This document shows positions 21,979 to 33,189 of a stretch of 64,000 bases of DNA, one piece after another. The stretch's first letter is position 1; the number at the start of each line of letters is the position of its first letter. The position numbers were made by a program, and so were the translations under genes. The stretch comes from Galeruca laticollis. Its lineage: Eukaryota > Arthropoda > Insecta > Coleoptera > Chrysomelidae. Location: the NCBI GenBank assembly GCA_963921935.1, contig OY998176.1, positions 137,962,299-138,026,298 of the forward strand. The letters run 5' to 3'. Under the pieces are notes generated by a model. It saw only the letters and a list, made by a program, of their open reading frames with translations, was not told where the DNA came from and did not search any database.

Positions 21979-23476
21979 TTTTGGTGTGTATTCTGGTACT
22001 ATTAGAATAGTACTTATTAATTGTTATATTGGAAAAATTGTTTAACACCAATGGAATATGACCATTTTCTTCAATTACACTTCGAACTGCCTGAGCATTA
22101 ATTCCTGTCCCATTATTAGTTTCAAATACTCTATTCGAATTGGATGGTCTTCCAGTGACTGATTGTAATTCCGAACTAGATGTGAATGATTTTGTTGGTA
22201 GCTCCTCTGTGAAGGTTGTTGCATATTCTACAGACTGGGTAATACGATTGGATATTTCCATTTTTTTATTAATTGATTCATGATATAACCCTCTGCGACT
22301 GTGCTGCTTTTCCAACCACCATATCTTTTCAAAGGCAATAAATCACTGCCACTGTCCACTAATATTGTAGCAGAAGAACGCCTGAATGAATGACCAGTGT
22401 AGGTTTCTGGGTTTGGTAATTTCAGGAATGTAGAGATTTCTTTGGCCATTGCACCAAATTTCTTATTCCTACAACCTGGGAGGTACATTTTCCTTTTTGG
22501 TAATTGATGAAAAATCTCTTTTATTTTTATCCACCATACTTTTGGGTCGTAGATCAGCATACTTTTTATACATTTCATAAAATGTTCCTGTTAATGTAAA
22601 AGTTCGTGTTCCTTTATTTTTGGCAACCCAGAAAGATTAAAATAATCAGTTCTTACTTTACGAGTAGTGAGGACTGCATCTTAAGGAAAAAATGAGAACT
22701 TAGTCTATATAAGTATACGCAAATCAAAATAAGTTACATGATCAGTTCCTCTTCAAATGTGGAAAATTTTAATAGCAAAAATTTAACAAAAAAATGCTAT
22801 TTTGGGGATTTCAACCTACGAGCTTCATCATTCTACTACTTGTGCATACCTTTCGACGAATTAAGACACCGGCGAAAATTAATTACTTTTGGAATTAGTA
22901 ACTTATGAACACAAAATGAGTTTTCATCATTGTGTTATAAAATATCTAATATATCTTCAATTAACTTATGAATGGTAAATTGATTAAATTAAAAATCTCC
23001 TTCTAAATATTCTCATCCTAAATTAATCAACTCTACAAATCAAAACGTACACCTACATTAATTAGCAAATATTTCTCATCCGGAGCTATAAATTGGTTAA
23101 TTTGTTAAGGGTTCGAAGTACTTGACTTCTTTGGTCCATATCCATCTGAGCATCTTTACAGCACAGCTTCGCATTTTTGGTAATTTCCAATGTTCACGTT
23201 TTGCCTAGCGATTAATGATGTCCCTAGCATAGCGTATATTGACCAGACCGTCCTTGGCTTCTAATCATGTCCCAACTCTCCTATGTAGGCCAACAAAACA
23301 ACCTCGGAGAAGCTTTTCGTATTATTTTTTTCTTTCCATGCCATGAAATTATTATACGCAAGATCATACTTGTGTTTTGATTTTTCCGGTAGCAATTCTT
23401 TCGTTGTTTCACTTGTTAAATTACGAACTTCCATGGAAATAAAATCTACTATTTCATCGTCTGATGAATATTCCAT
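21973..23476 (-). pseudogene. Crypton-type tyrosine recombinase, degraded
   Basis: Read from ATG 23476 on the minus strand, the N-terminal frame (to 23261) has the KYDLAYNNFMAWKEKNNTK and SFSEVVLLAYIGEL blocks of Crypton proteins. A shifted continuation includes APDEKYLLIN near 23055. The C-terminal catalytic part at 22610-22230 has FTLTGTFYEMYKKYA, then TGHSFRRSSATILVDSG (H-x-x-R at about 22392-22381), GGW, and the nucleophile Tyr in AEGYI near 22287. A frameshift right after that Tyr moves to the frame continuing to 21973. The middle box with the first catalytic Arg is not found, and several stops separate the parts. The family cuts and rejoins DNA through a phosphotyrosine link. Confidence 0.85.
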
Positions 23477-23645
23477 GTTTACTGAATAAATCGAATCAAC
23501 GCACTGACAGTAGGTATTAATATGTCATGAATTTATTTCAATATATGTCATTGTCACAGATGCCTACAATTGGGTGAACATCAGAGTATAGGTACCTATT
23601 AGGTAAATAAGCACATCAATCGCATCAAAACAGGTGACTGCGGAA

Positions 23646-23700
23646 TATTTCGCACTAGTGCGAAATACGTAAATTTGTGCACTAGTTTACAGTGCGAAAT
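23646..23700. repeat. Palindromic cluster of TGCGAAAT half-sites
   Basis: A perfect 22-bp palindrome at 23646-23667 (half-site TATTTCGCACT) is followed by TGTGCACTAGT and AGTGCGAAAT. It lies about 170 bp upstream of the recombinase start and next to the inverted repeat at 23706. Similar but weaker sequence (ATATTTCGTACTCGTGTGAC) is at 19685-19705. Confidence 0.65.
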
Positions 23701-23705
23701 GTTAC

Positions 23706-23731
23706 GTTTTTCATGCAGGTCGTCGGAAAAG
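23706..23731 (-). repeat. Right copy of the 26-bp inverted repeat
   Basis: Reverse complement of 19754-19779 with two mismatches. Confidence 0.75.
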
Positions 23732-23734
23732 TTT

Positions 23735-24540
23735 GTTGTAATAGTTAAAACCATTTATTTATGTTTTGTTCCAACCTACACAAACTTACGTGTATATTGA
23801 CGACTCTATATCAAATATTTTCGTTACTTAATTCAAAGAATATTTCTCTCCTTGATGACGTTCAGTAATCAAAAGAATAATAATACTTTTTATATCAAGA
23901 GTATTACATAAAGTATGACATAATAGATTTGAAACATTTGTTTCTTCTTTATAAAAACCACTGTCTGCAACAGCGCTTCCTGACTGATTTAATGCCGATG
24001 CTCGAGGGTCACATTTTTCCCAATAGTTCACTCCATGAGCCTTTACGCGAAGTTGGTCAGAAGGGCTTAGAAAAAGGGTCGATATATTTAATTGACCGTG
24101 CTGGAACGTGACCAGGCCGGCTTTAATCTTTCATGACACATTCGCTGAAATATTCGACTATCTCTCCCATTCAGGAGATTCTCTAATGACAGTAATTCCA
24201 GAGTGATAGGATAACACACATATTATGTTTATTCAATAGGATAAAGTTAGTGGAAATTACGAGTAAGGATAGCTTAGAGACATATTTATTGAATAGAATA
24301 GGACACAATTATCATTACAGCAGCACTATTTGATCAGCTTTGTAGATATGTTGTGTTTTTTAGCTTCAAAACTGGGATTTGTATTTTTATGTTGGATGAA
24401 AGTATGTTCTATACATCAATCAAGGCACATACGCACTCATCGAATTCCATCTATTATATTCATAATTAATCACGTTGGATTCAAAATGAACATCTATCGT
24501 GAAATATAGAAACAAATCTACCCAATACAATGAATTATGC
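23735..24540. other. No recognisable feature
   Basis: Mixed sequence without clear coding between the Crypton region and the CR1-like LINE. TATTTATTGAATAGAATAG near 24285 partly repeats TTATTCAATAGGATA near 24229. Confidence 0.45.
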
Positions 24541-24608
24541 AGACTCTGATAGTCTGCTGAAATATTTATCGACCATTCTGTTCGAATCAGCGGTAATTAT
24601 CGTCCAAG

Positions 24609-25568
24609 ATGGCGAATCATCACGCATCGTCGTCCGATTCGGAGACAAAAAATTCGTGTTTCCACTGTAAAAAAGTTGTTATTTCGTTAGTGAAGTGTTT
24701 TAAGTGTAATAATGTGTTTCACCCAGCTTGTATGACCCAAGCAGCACAGCAAGAAAATGCAATTTGTCGCCATGAATTGGTAAATAATGATTCTAACCTA
24801 GATATAACCTCAAAAAACAGCGATGTTTTGATTGCTGAAAATTTATTATTACGAGATCTTGTCAATGAAATGCTGGCAAAAAATGAAATTTTGAATGAGA
24901 ATTGCTTACTTCTAAAAGAAAAAATCGTATTTTTAACAACGCAAATCACAGATCAAGAAAAAATTAAAAAACCTGAGAATTCTTCTGGTTCGTCAACAAA
25001 ACCCAGACAAAAATCAGGTTTATATCATAGTTCACATGCATCAAAGTCCTTGACAACAGGTGTTTCTGATGGAAACATGGTTGTCCCAAAACGTTTGACT
25101 TCTGCTGTGGTTGCCACTGTAAATGGTGACAGTGAAGCTCAGGGTCGCCATGACTTAGGAAGCGAGCCTGGAAGTGAATTCAACAAAGCTGAAAAAAATC
25201 AAGCTATTGAAAAACATCATGCGGCATTTGCTGTTCATCGGGCACAGACTATAAATAAATTCGCTGAATTGCAGAATTTAGGTGATCCAGAGACTGGAGA
25301 TAATGAAGATAAATGGCAGTTACCTAAACGCCGTAACAAACGTTTCGTAGTGGGTGGAAATAGTGAATGTGCTGAACAGATTCAGACTGTTCCTAAGATG
25401 GTATCCTTGCACGTAACTCGTTTGAACCCAAATACAAAACCAGAAACCTTACAGAGTCTGCTAATTAAGCAATTTCCAGAGGTGGTCTGTGAGCAACATA
25501 CATCGAAGCATCCAGAGCTGTACGCTTCTTTTAAAGTGACCATCAATCAAAATAGTTTTAAAAAATAG
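24609..25568 (+). CDS. CR1-like ORF1 protein, prematurely stopped
   Basis: A 319-residue frame begins MANHHASSSDSETKNS. A PHD/zinc-ribbon pattern is visible: C17, C20, C30, C33, H38, C41, C53. A coiled-coil stretch spans residues about 70-115, followed by a polar linker. Near residues 265-315 a fold like the RRM/zinc-finger associated domain of arthropod ORF1 proteins begins (VSLHVTRLNPNTKPETLQSL). The frame ends at a TAG made by a short tandem duplication of an AAAAATAGTTTTAA-like segment at 25553-25575. Without it the frame would run on to about 25665 and overlap ORF2. The family role is RNA and DNA chaperoning. Confidence 0.85.
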   Translation: MANHHASSSDSETKNSCFHCKKVVISLVKCFKCNNVFHPACMTQAAQQENAICRHELVNNDSNLDITSKNSDVLIAENLLLRDLVNEMLAKNEILNENCLLLKEKIVFLTTQITDQEKIKKPENSSGSSTKPRQKSGLYHSSHASKSLTTGVSDGNMVVPKRLTSAVVATVNGDSEAQGRHDLGSEPGSEFNKAEKNQAIEKHHAAFAVHRAQTINKFAELQNLGDPETGDNEDKWQLPKRRNKRFVVGGNSECAEQIQTVPKMVSLHVTRLNPNTKPETLQSLLIKQFPEVVCEQHTSKHPELYASFKVTINQNSFKK

Positions 25569-25595
25569 TTTTAAACAAGCATGGAGACGTGATAT

Positions 25596-28500
25596 TTGGC
25601 CACAAGGAGCTTTGGTATCAAAGTTTTTTATGAAAAAAAGGATGCCGCTGCAGACACAGTAAATAGCGGATCCTTGTATAATGAAAACACCACAAATTCA
25701 GTAGTGGCTTTAAGAATACCTAGTGATCCACCCATTGGTCCACAAAACAGGAATAATGATAAACTGAGGGTAATGAATCTGAATATTGCTGGTATATCAG
25801 GCAAGACAGACTCGTTGAGCCTTACACTTGTTGAAAAAAATGTAGACATTGTTTCGATTGTAGAACACTGGTGCAGAAGAGAAGAACTAAACATGATAAA
25901 TTTGAAGGGCTATACACTGTGTGCACAGTTTTGTAGAATCAAAAATCGTGGGGGTGTATGTGTGTTTGCGCGAACAGCATTGAATATGACTACAATATGC
26001 TACAAGAAATGTATTGAGAGGGTTTTTGAGGCATGCGTGGCTGTATTAAAAAATAAAAATAATAAAAATTGTAAAGAAAGATATAATTTGTACGTAGTTT
26101 CTGTATATAGAACTCCAGAAAGCTGTGTTAAAGAGTTTATTAAACAATTGGGTGTTTTTCTTTTTGATTTGTATTGTAATGGTGATAATTTTATAATATG
26201 TGGTGATGTAAATATTAATTTTCTCCAGAATAGTACTTCAAAAACAGATTTGTTGAATCTTCTTTCAGAATATGATATATATCCACATATATCTCAACCA
26301 ACTAGAGTAAGTCGATTGAGTTCCACCTGTATTGATAATATATTTTCTAATCACTCTCAGTGTGAGGTTATAGGGGTAAAATCAGTGTTCTATTCTGATC
26401 ACATGTATCAACTATGTGAATTTAGTTCTGGAAGTGATATGAGGGGAAATACTGATGAACTTATTTGTAGAAGGAATCTCAGCAGTGTGAATTTGGATAA
26501 TTTTTATAGCACTTTATGTAGAGAACAGTGGCAGGATGTGTATGCAGTTTCGGGTTTTCAGGGTAAGTTTGCTGCATTTTATGAGACTTTCCTTTATCAT
26601 TACAATTGCAATTTTCCTTATAAAGTAAGGAAAGTCAAAGAGGATAGCAAAAGATGGTATTCACCTCAACTGAAAGATTTGCATAGTCTTTTATGTGAGA
26701 TGAAACCTATTGAAAGAAGGCTCAAGTGCCCAATATACACTCAAAAGTATAATGATTTATTAAAACAGTATAAAAATTCAGTTGCAAAATTTAAGAGGCA
26801 ACAAAACTCCAATCGATTGGCGAATGCAGCAAACTTATGCAAGGAAAGCTGGAAAATTGTTAATGAGAGTAGAAATGGGAAAAATGTCGGAATGCCTACT
26901 AGCATAAATGGAACAATGGGAGACGTTATTACTGATCCATCAGAAAAATGTAATAAATTTAATGATTTCTTTTTACATATTTCAGATATATGCCCATTGC
27001 CTAAACTTGATAAGGGCTCTCATACGAATTTTGGACCTTCTAGTATCTTTCTTAGTTGTGTCACACCTGATGAAGTCAGGGACTTGTTGCATAAGACAAC
27101 ACAAAAACCAGCTGCAGGTTTAGATGAAATTCATGGTAGAGCCTTAGGGAGAGTAAGGGACATAGTATGTTATCCTCTTGCATACCTTATCAATGAATCT
27201 TTCATAAGTGGGCAATTTCCAGATTCTATTAAAATATCAAAGTGTATCCCAGTATTTAAAAATAAGGGGTCAAGGAGTGAAATGGAGAACTATAGGTCAG
27301 TTTGTGTTCAGAGTCAAATGTCGAAGATATTTGAGATTTGTTACTCGGTACGTTTGATAGAATTCCTGGAACGCAATGGGATACTAAATAAGAGTCAGAA
27401 TGGATTTCGTCCGGGCAAGTCTACGAACACAGCTATTCTGGACTGTCTTGAATTTGTTTATTCTGCTCTCAATGGAAAGGAACATTCTGTGGGTTTGTTC
27501 TATGATTTAAGTCGAGCTTTCGATACGATAAACCACAAACTTCTATTAGACAGATTGTTTGCAAGTGGAATACGAGGGGTTGCTTTGGATTGGGCAGCAT
27601 CCTATCTTAAGGGCAGAGAGCAAACGGTCCAGATAAATGGTACTAAATCTTATAAAAGAGTGAATAGCCTTGGAGTGCCTCAAGGTTCTATTCTGGGTCC
27701 TTTGTTTTTTATTATATTTGTGAACAATGTTGCCGATGAGTGCTGTCTTAGTCTTGGACGTACTGTCCTGTACGCAGATGATACTAATATATTGTTAAGC
27801 CATTTAAATCTCGAAAATTTGGTGAGTGAATGTAATTACGTCTCCCAAAATTTTAGTAATTACTGTGATAGTAATGGTCTTATTCTTAATTCAAGTAAGA
27901 CATTATTTATGCAATTTTTTCCTAAAAATGTTAGTGTTGATTATGATTTATTGATAAAAGTGAATGGAAAATCTATAAAAAGTACAAATGAAATTAAGTT
28001 TCTTGGTTTGATTGTTGATTGTAAGCTTACTTGGGAAAAGCATATTGACTATGTATGTGGAAAAATTAGTTCTTTGTGTTTTTTAATACGGAGATTAAGA
28101 GAAACTGTGTCTGAGGGTATTCTTAAACTTGTTTATTACGGGCTTGTACAATCAACGCTACAGTATGGGTTGTTATTCTGGGGCTCATCTGCTCATTTTC
28201 AGAAAGCATTTATCATGCAAAAGAAAGCTATAAGGAATGTGGCGGGGATATCTCCGCTTGAGTCATGTAGAAATATTTTTAAATCCTTTAAAATACTTAC
28301 TTTACCCTGCTTGTATGTATTCCAACTAATAAACTTTATATATACTAATGGAAATTCACTGCAGCATAATTTTGATATTCACTCACATGATACTCGAGCG
28401 GTTGATGATTTTCACTTACCGTATTCTAGACTGGGAGTCGGTCAGAATTCTCCTTTCTATATGGGTATTAAGTGTTTCAACAAAATAAAATGCATTGTTA

Positions 28501-28601
28501 ATATTAAAACAAGCCCACATCGGTTTAAGAAAGAAACACAGAAATATCTATGTGAAAAAGCATTTTATTCTGTTCAGGAATTTTTGGATTGTAGTGAATA
28601 G
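25596..28601 (+). CDS. CR1-like ORF2: endonuclease-reverse transcriptase
   Basis: The frame is open from at least 25596; the first ATG is 25773 (MNLNIAG), giving 942 residues. The 59 codons before it are open and may be read through by reinitiation. The apurinic-type endonuclease has MNLNIAGISG, SIVEHWCRR, ICGDVNINF and SDHM. RT motifs are YDLSRAFDTINH, LGVPQGSILGPL and YADDT (27771-27785). The C-terminal thumb and tail contain KFLGLIVDCKLTWEKHI and LFWGSS. No internal stop is seen, in contrast to every other LINE in the window. The enzyme nicks the target and copies its own RNA by target-primed reverse transcription. Confidence 0.93.
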   Translation: MATRSFGIKVFYEKKDAAADTVNSGSLYNENTTNSVVALRIPSDPPIGPQNRNNDKLRVMNLNIAGISGKTDSLSLTLVEKNVDIVSIVEHWCRREELNMINLKGYTLCAQFCRIKNRGGVCVFARTALNMTTICYKKCIERVFEACVAVLKNKNNKNCKERYNLYVVSVYRTPESCVKEFIKQLGVFLFDLYCNGDNFIICGDVNINFLQNSTSKTDLLNLLSEYDIYPHISQPTRVSRLSSTCIDNIFSNHSQCEVIGVKSVFYSDHMYQLCEFSSGSDMRGNTDELICRRNLSSVNLDNFYSTLCREQWQDVYAVSGFQGKFAAFYETFLYHYNCNFPYKVRKVKEDSKRWYSPQLKDLHSLLCEMKPIERRLKCPIYTQKYNDLLKQYKNSVAKFKRQQNSNRLANAANLCKESWKIVNESRNGKNVGMPTSINGTMGDVITDPSEKCNKFNDFFLHISDICPLPKLDKGSHTNFGPSSIFLSCVTPDEVRDLLHKTTQKPAAGLDEIHGRALGRVRDIVCYPLAYLINESFISGQFPDSIKISKCIPVFKNKGSRSEMENYRSVCVQSQMSKIFEICYSVRLIEFLERNGILNKSQNGFRPGKSTNTAILDCLEFVYSALNGKEHSVGLFYDLSRAFDTINHKLLLDRLFASGIRGVALDWAASYLKGREQTVQINGTKSYKRVNSLGVPQGSILGPLFFIIFVNNVADECCLSLGRTVLYADDTNILLSHLNLENLVSECNYVSQNFSNYCDSNGLILNSSKTLFMQFFPKNVSVDYDLLIKVNGKSIKSTNEIKFLGLIVDCKLTWEKHIDYVCGKISSLCFLIRRLRETVSEGILKLVYYGLVQSTLQYGLLFWGSSAHFQKAFIMQKKAIRNVAGISPLESCRNIFKSFKILTLPCLYVFQLINFIYTNGNSLQHNFDIHSHDTRAVDDFHLPYSRLGVGQNSPFYMGIKCFNKIKCIVNIKTSPHRFKKETQKYLCEKAFYSVQEFLDCSE

Positions 28602-28801
28602 AAATCATCCCAATTGGCATTTTATTTTGTTTTATTTGTATTTGAATTGTATTGTAATTATCTAGTTTTAACTTCTGTTGTAATTGTAATTTTAATATTT
28701 TGTTCTTTTTCTTGTAAACTGTAAATATTTGACTAGTCTTATGAATTACTTTATTGTGATTTGAATGATGAATAAATGAATTTTGAATTTTTGAATTTTG
28801 A

Positions 28802-29325
28802 AAACTCTATTCCTTAATGATTGGACAATGAGATGAATTTTTTATGGAAAATTGTGGATACGAAAGGTGGTCTCTTATTTGAACCGTTTTGGTATGGACA
28901 TTTAGAATTATGATTAGGTTATAAGATATTTAACTAAAATAAAGTATGTAATGTTTCACCACATTTTCTCGTTTAGTAATGAGCAACATTATTTGCCATA
29001 AATACGCATTATACAGTGTGGAAAAGGGCTTGTGATGTGTTGTGTTTGAATGTTCTGTTTTTTTCTCTATTCAAAAATGTACAGAAGTTAGGTCTTAATA
29101 ATAGGAAAGTAGACAACAACCATAACAGTGTTACTTAGAAGGCATCCATTAAAAATAGAGTTTTCGAGGCAATGTTAGTTTATTTTAAAAGGCTTAGTAA
29201 ATTGTTTGGCAATTAAAAGTTTTCATTATAATTATTTTCGATTGAATTTCGTTAACTTCAATTCAAAAGATTGGTTAGATCAACTGATACATGATTGAGA
29301 GTGTGTGATAATAGTACACCCTTCA
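28802..29325. other. No recognisable feature
   Basis: AT-rich flank of the LINE; no frame or repeat was recognised. Confidence 0.45.
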
Positions 29326-29815
29326 CGTGATGGCCGTGTTACAACTGAACTCAGCGGATCTAAACCGGGAGGTCGATAAACATCCCCCAACCCAATGCGT
29401 GAAGCGAGCCGTAGCGATGGGTGCATGGCAGTGGCGGAGCACCGTCGCAAACGGAGCCTCTGGGATACCGGGGGACCTCCCAGAGAATCAGCCTTATTCT
29501 CTCAAACGGGTCACTGGGGGAATGGACCGTACTAACCCGGTACTCGTGGGACCAAGATGGATGACATGATAGAGAAAGAATAAGCCCCTGAATTGGAATG
29601 TGGCCAAGGGAAGAACGTAGAACTTCGTTGGCGGTTGGGTGAGCATCTCCTTTTTCTCTATCTCTTTCTCTTTCTGCCTATTTCTCTCTCTCTCTCTCTC
29701 TTTCTGGTCGTGAATTGGGTTGGGGCACGCTGCGATGATTAAAGCCTACCCAGGTCTGGGTATCGGAGATGTACCATTGAACTGGAATAGTCATCGAGGA
29801 TGGCCCTGTCTCAGT
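29326..29815 (+). repeat. GC-rich island of unknown origin, probable retroelement part
   Basis: This ~490-bp block has far higher GC than anything around it. It contains runs such as GGGAGGTCGATAAACATCCC, GAGCACCGTCGCAAACGGAG and CCGGTACTCGTGGGACCAAG, which look like a structured RNA or the 5' part of a retroelement. An open frame of 80 codons (29327-29569) has no recognised domain. GATGGCC-GTG at about 29327 and GATGGCC-CTG at about 29800 could be a decayed target duplication. I do not recognise the family. Confidence 0.5.
29645..29705. repeat. CT-rich microsatellite
   Basis: Imperfect (CT)n/(TTTCTCT)n tract inside the GC-rich block. Confidence 0.85.
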
Positions 29816-30518
29816 TATCTAGGCATCGATTTTTGCATTATTTGCGTTGGTAAGAGATAAATGGGAAGATTTATGTCACTCAGTGAGTTTGTTAACGATA
29901 ACGACTCATAAATGTTTCAAGATGATGTATTTGAAGGATTGGTTCAATTCCTCACTTCAATACGCGCATCTTTTGAAAAGTTGTGACCTCTCGATTTACA
30001 CTATAGAAACAATCTAGAACATTTACTGGTTTTCGAGATGCCAGACCAAGTACGAGGTTTTGAATAGAAAAGTGTTTTCGGGCTCTCGGCTAGACCACAG
30101 TGGAGATGGGGTGGTTCGTCTAAAAGTTTTAACAAAAATAAAGAGCGCCAGTTAAATTGACTCAAAGCCCTATAAAGATAATCTGTTAGCTCCCAATTTA
30201 ACAAAAAGCCAACATTAGAACGTAACTCTTGTACTTAACCCTAGATTACAATGAAACACTTCATATAATCAATTAGTCCAACTATATTTATGAGAAATAT
30301 AAGTGAGTACAAACGCATTAAAAGTATAGCAGTAACGATCGCGGATATACAAGGCAAGAGAAAATTAGCTCTATTTACAAACAACCAGGGTATATTAATA
30401 TAGAAATAAATCAGTGGTCAGCAAGACCATATTGCCAACTACTACTTATGTATATCAACTATAATCCAATAATCAAATGAACTAATAAAAATTTTCTAAA
30501 GCTGCGGTTGCCTAAAGG
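29816..30518. other. No recognisable feature
   Basis: No supported gene or repeat seen. Confidence 0.45.
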
Positions 30519-31026
30519 TGTTGATGTTAATAAAATTGACGCCAGAATGAATGAATGAATTTGACCGTTCGTCGCGATGAGTTCATGCGCATATCGATCT
30601 CGTATACCTCATTAATTACAACCCGATACATTAGTTTTCCGCTTAGATTAACATATATATCGAAAATATAGAGTTGACGAATCGACAAGCGATTTTTCTT
30701 AATAGAGGATGAAACTAGCTCACTTAAAGTGAGTGTATCATATAGTGCAAAGTCTTACACAGAAAATGGTCTACTCTTAACCAGATTATTAATATCTTAT
30801 ATATAAATATATATAAAAAAAATATTATCTTATAAATCATAAATCCTATAAAACCTGTGTTTTCTTTTCTTCGCCAGTTTTACTATACGTCTACGAATCA
30901 CAGCAATTCAGATGTCCTCACCATTCTCTCCATAACTGGATCAGCAAGACGACTTAACCCGGAACAGAAAAACCCTAAAATACATAACACAGTCTAATAC
31001 ATCATGACAAGATAATAGATGTAACA
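30519..31026 (-). repeat. Possible copia-type LTR
   Basis: On the minus strand a purine-rich TTGAGGGATGGTAGAG (about 31042-31027) precedes TGTTACATC, and the candidate repeat ends CATCAACA at 30519, giving TG...CA over about 508 bp. The lay-out resembles the 3' end of a Ty1/copia element. No second LTR or pol motif was found, so this is a tentative call. Confidence 0.3.
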
Positions 31027-32496
31027 CTCTACCATCCCTCAAGTTCAAATAAAATCGGAATTTGAACGTTTATAAAAACTGCTTGATTAATTTCAAATGA
31101 AAAACGTCCCCTTTGTTTTAGTCCAAAAGCATATAGTTGATTGAAAAAATGAATTTGAATGCCCAGGATAAAAATTAAGTTTAGCTCAAAATACATTACT
31201 TAAAGACAACAGACAACATTTCAATTCTAACTAGCCATGTGTTAAGCAAATGATTTACTTAATAGAAAATGCCACAAAAATGATTCGTTATGAAATAAAG
31301 TATATGTACAAATTCGAATAATTCAAGTCCAACCAATATTCTTGTTAAGATATTCGGTAAATATTTATTCCATTAAATTAACCCAGAAAAATTCAAACAA
31401 GGAAATACGTAATTAAAATTGTTGTTTTTCCTGACTCTCACAGTAGCTGATAACGTTTGGACAGAAAAAGAAATGATGCTATTCATAGAGTGTAGAGTTG
31501 AGAATCAACTTTTGAAAAGTTACGTCAGCACTAAATTACAAAACTAATTTGAATCCTTACCCATAATATCCGGGGGTTTTTCGTCTATTCTGTTGTGAAA
31601 CCAAGTATAATGTAAGGTACTATCAACCCGGACAGTGCTGTAACGACCAGTATAATCCAGATTTATGGCAAAACAGTTTTCGTATGTGATAACGGACAAT
31701 TTCAATTAGTTAGAAATAAGCACCCTGCATTAATATTTCTTGCAAAACAAGTATTAACTTTCACAATACTAATGTTCAACAAAAATGTTACAAACTACAA
31801 GTGATTTTAAAAAAATTACGTTTCAAATACTGAAATACTGGTATAAAATTAAAAGTAAAATCCTAGTAAGCTAAAACTGAATATATTGTTTTTATAACTA
31901 ACTAGATTATTTTTATAACTAAAGTACCACCTACCTAACAATAAATTATGAAGCCATTAGCAACCCATGCACGTGGTGTGTCGTTATATCCTTCATTCGA
32001 AGAAAAATTACGGAAATACTATATATAGTCCAGAAATAATTACACCAGTATAATCCCCCTTGAGTCCGGAATTTGAGTAGACTTCCAAAACTGAATCCCT
32101 CTCAAGGTTGATTAGAATATATCAATGTCGTTTACGCAAGTTAGCACTCTTTAATTCCTATAAAGGTTACTTTTTAAAAATGTCCCAAATGGGTTGTTAG
32201 AGAACGGTTCTTCGCGCAACTTCGAAATTCGTTTCGACGCAAAACCAAACAGTCCAATTATACTAATTACCATAAGTACCGGTTTAAACGACCGAAATCC
32301 CAGATAAGGATATCTATTTAACTCAATAATCGTTTTAAATTTAAACCTAAATACCACAATTTACACAAAATAATAACGTTAAAATTTGACAATAGAGGTG
32401 CTAAAGTTATTTTAGGACCGTCACAAAGATTTTCCTGAAGAACAGAAAACAAAAAAGATACTGAATTCATGGATTCATAATCCTTTTCTACCCAGC
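31027..32496. other. No recognisable coding
   Basis: AT-rich. If the LTR call at 30519-31026 is right this could be the decayed interior, but no RNase H or integrase motif is visible. Confidence 0.4.
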
Positions 32497-33056
32497 TTGC
32501 AAAAACTCGAAACAATGTCAAACGAGATATATGAATCACTGCTAGAAATGTCGTCAGATACAAGTATGGAGTCACTGTTCAAAACGACGCTTCTCAACGA
32601 TTTTTGGTGCAGAATTCGTGATAAATATCTAATGCTTGCCAAAAAAGCTCTAAATATTCTTCTCCCGTTCCCAACAACAAATTTGTGGGAAACAGGATTC
32701 TCCACCTATGCAGCCACAAAAACCAAATAGCGCAATCGAATGGACGCCGAACCTGATATGAGACTTCAACCGTCTTCTATCAAACCGGACATCAAACAGT
32801 TGATGGAAAATAAAAAAAAAAACAGTTTTATATCTCCCATTAGTACAAATTTTTCTTTTTTTAAATCTTCTATTATTATACTGGCTATATAGTAATTTAC
32901 TGAGAAAAGTAAATAAGAAGTAGTAACTGTTAAATTGTAGTTTTATTATGCATAATAATAAATAATACATTTTTAAGAAGAATTGTTCCATTGTTCGTCA
33001 AGAATTTCGCTTTCCAAAAGGGTTCCGTTACAAGAAAAGTTTGAGAACCGCTGCTT
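32497..33056 (+). pseudogene. hAT (ZBED-type) transposase C-terminal remnant
   Basis: The translation from 32497 (MSNEIYESLLEMSSDTSM, DFWCRIRDKYLMLAKKAL, LPFPTTNLWETGFSTYAATK) matches the dimerisation region of ZBED5/hAT transposases, where the family reads LLPFxTTYLCExGFSA. A stop at 32728-32730 is followed by RNRMDAEPDMRLQPSSIKPDI in frame. The piece ends near 33056 with TTTGAGAACCGCTG, which resembles a hAT terminal inverted repeat (CAGCGGTTCTCAA on the other strand). The left half of the element is not seen. Confidence 0.75.
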
Positions 33057-33189
33057 TAGACACACGTCAAATACATCGGAATGTATTGGGTCCGCTGACT
33101 GACTTGGAAAAGCACTCTAGAAAAAAAACTGGGTATTGTTACGAAACAGCACACTGGTATAGTCCTTTAATCCCACTTCTGACGCCAAA

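Larger units (their letters stand above)
24541..28801 (+). mobile_element. CR1-like LINE, nearly complete
   Basis: A short 5' leader, ORF1 with a PHD-like finger (24609-25568), ORF2 with endonuclease and RT (25596-28601) and a 3' UTR ending in a repeated TGAATTTT-type tail (28771-28801) make up the element. PHD-type ORF1 and an octamer-like 3' tail are features of the CR1/L2 group. The 5' boundary is approximate. No target duplication was established. Confidence 0.88.
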
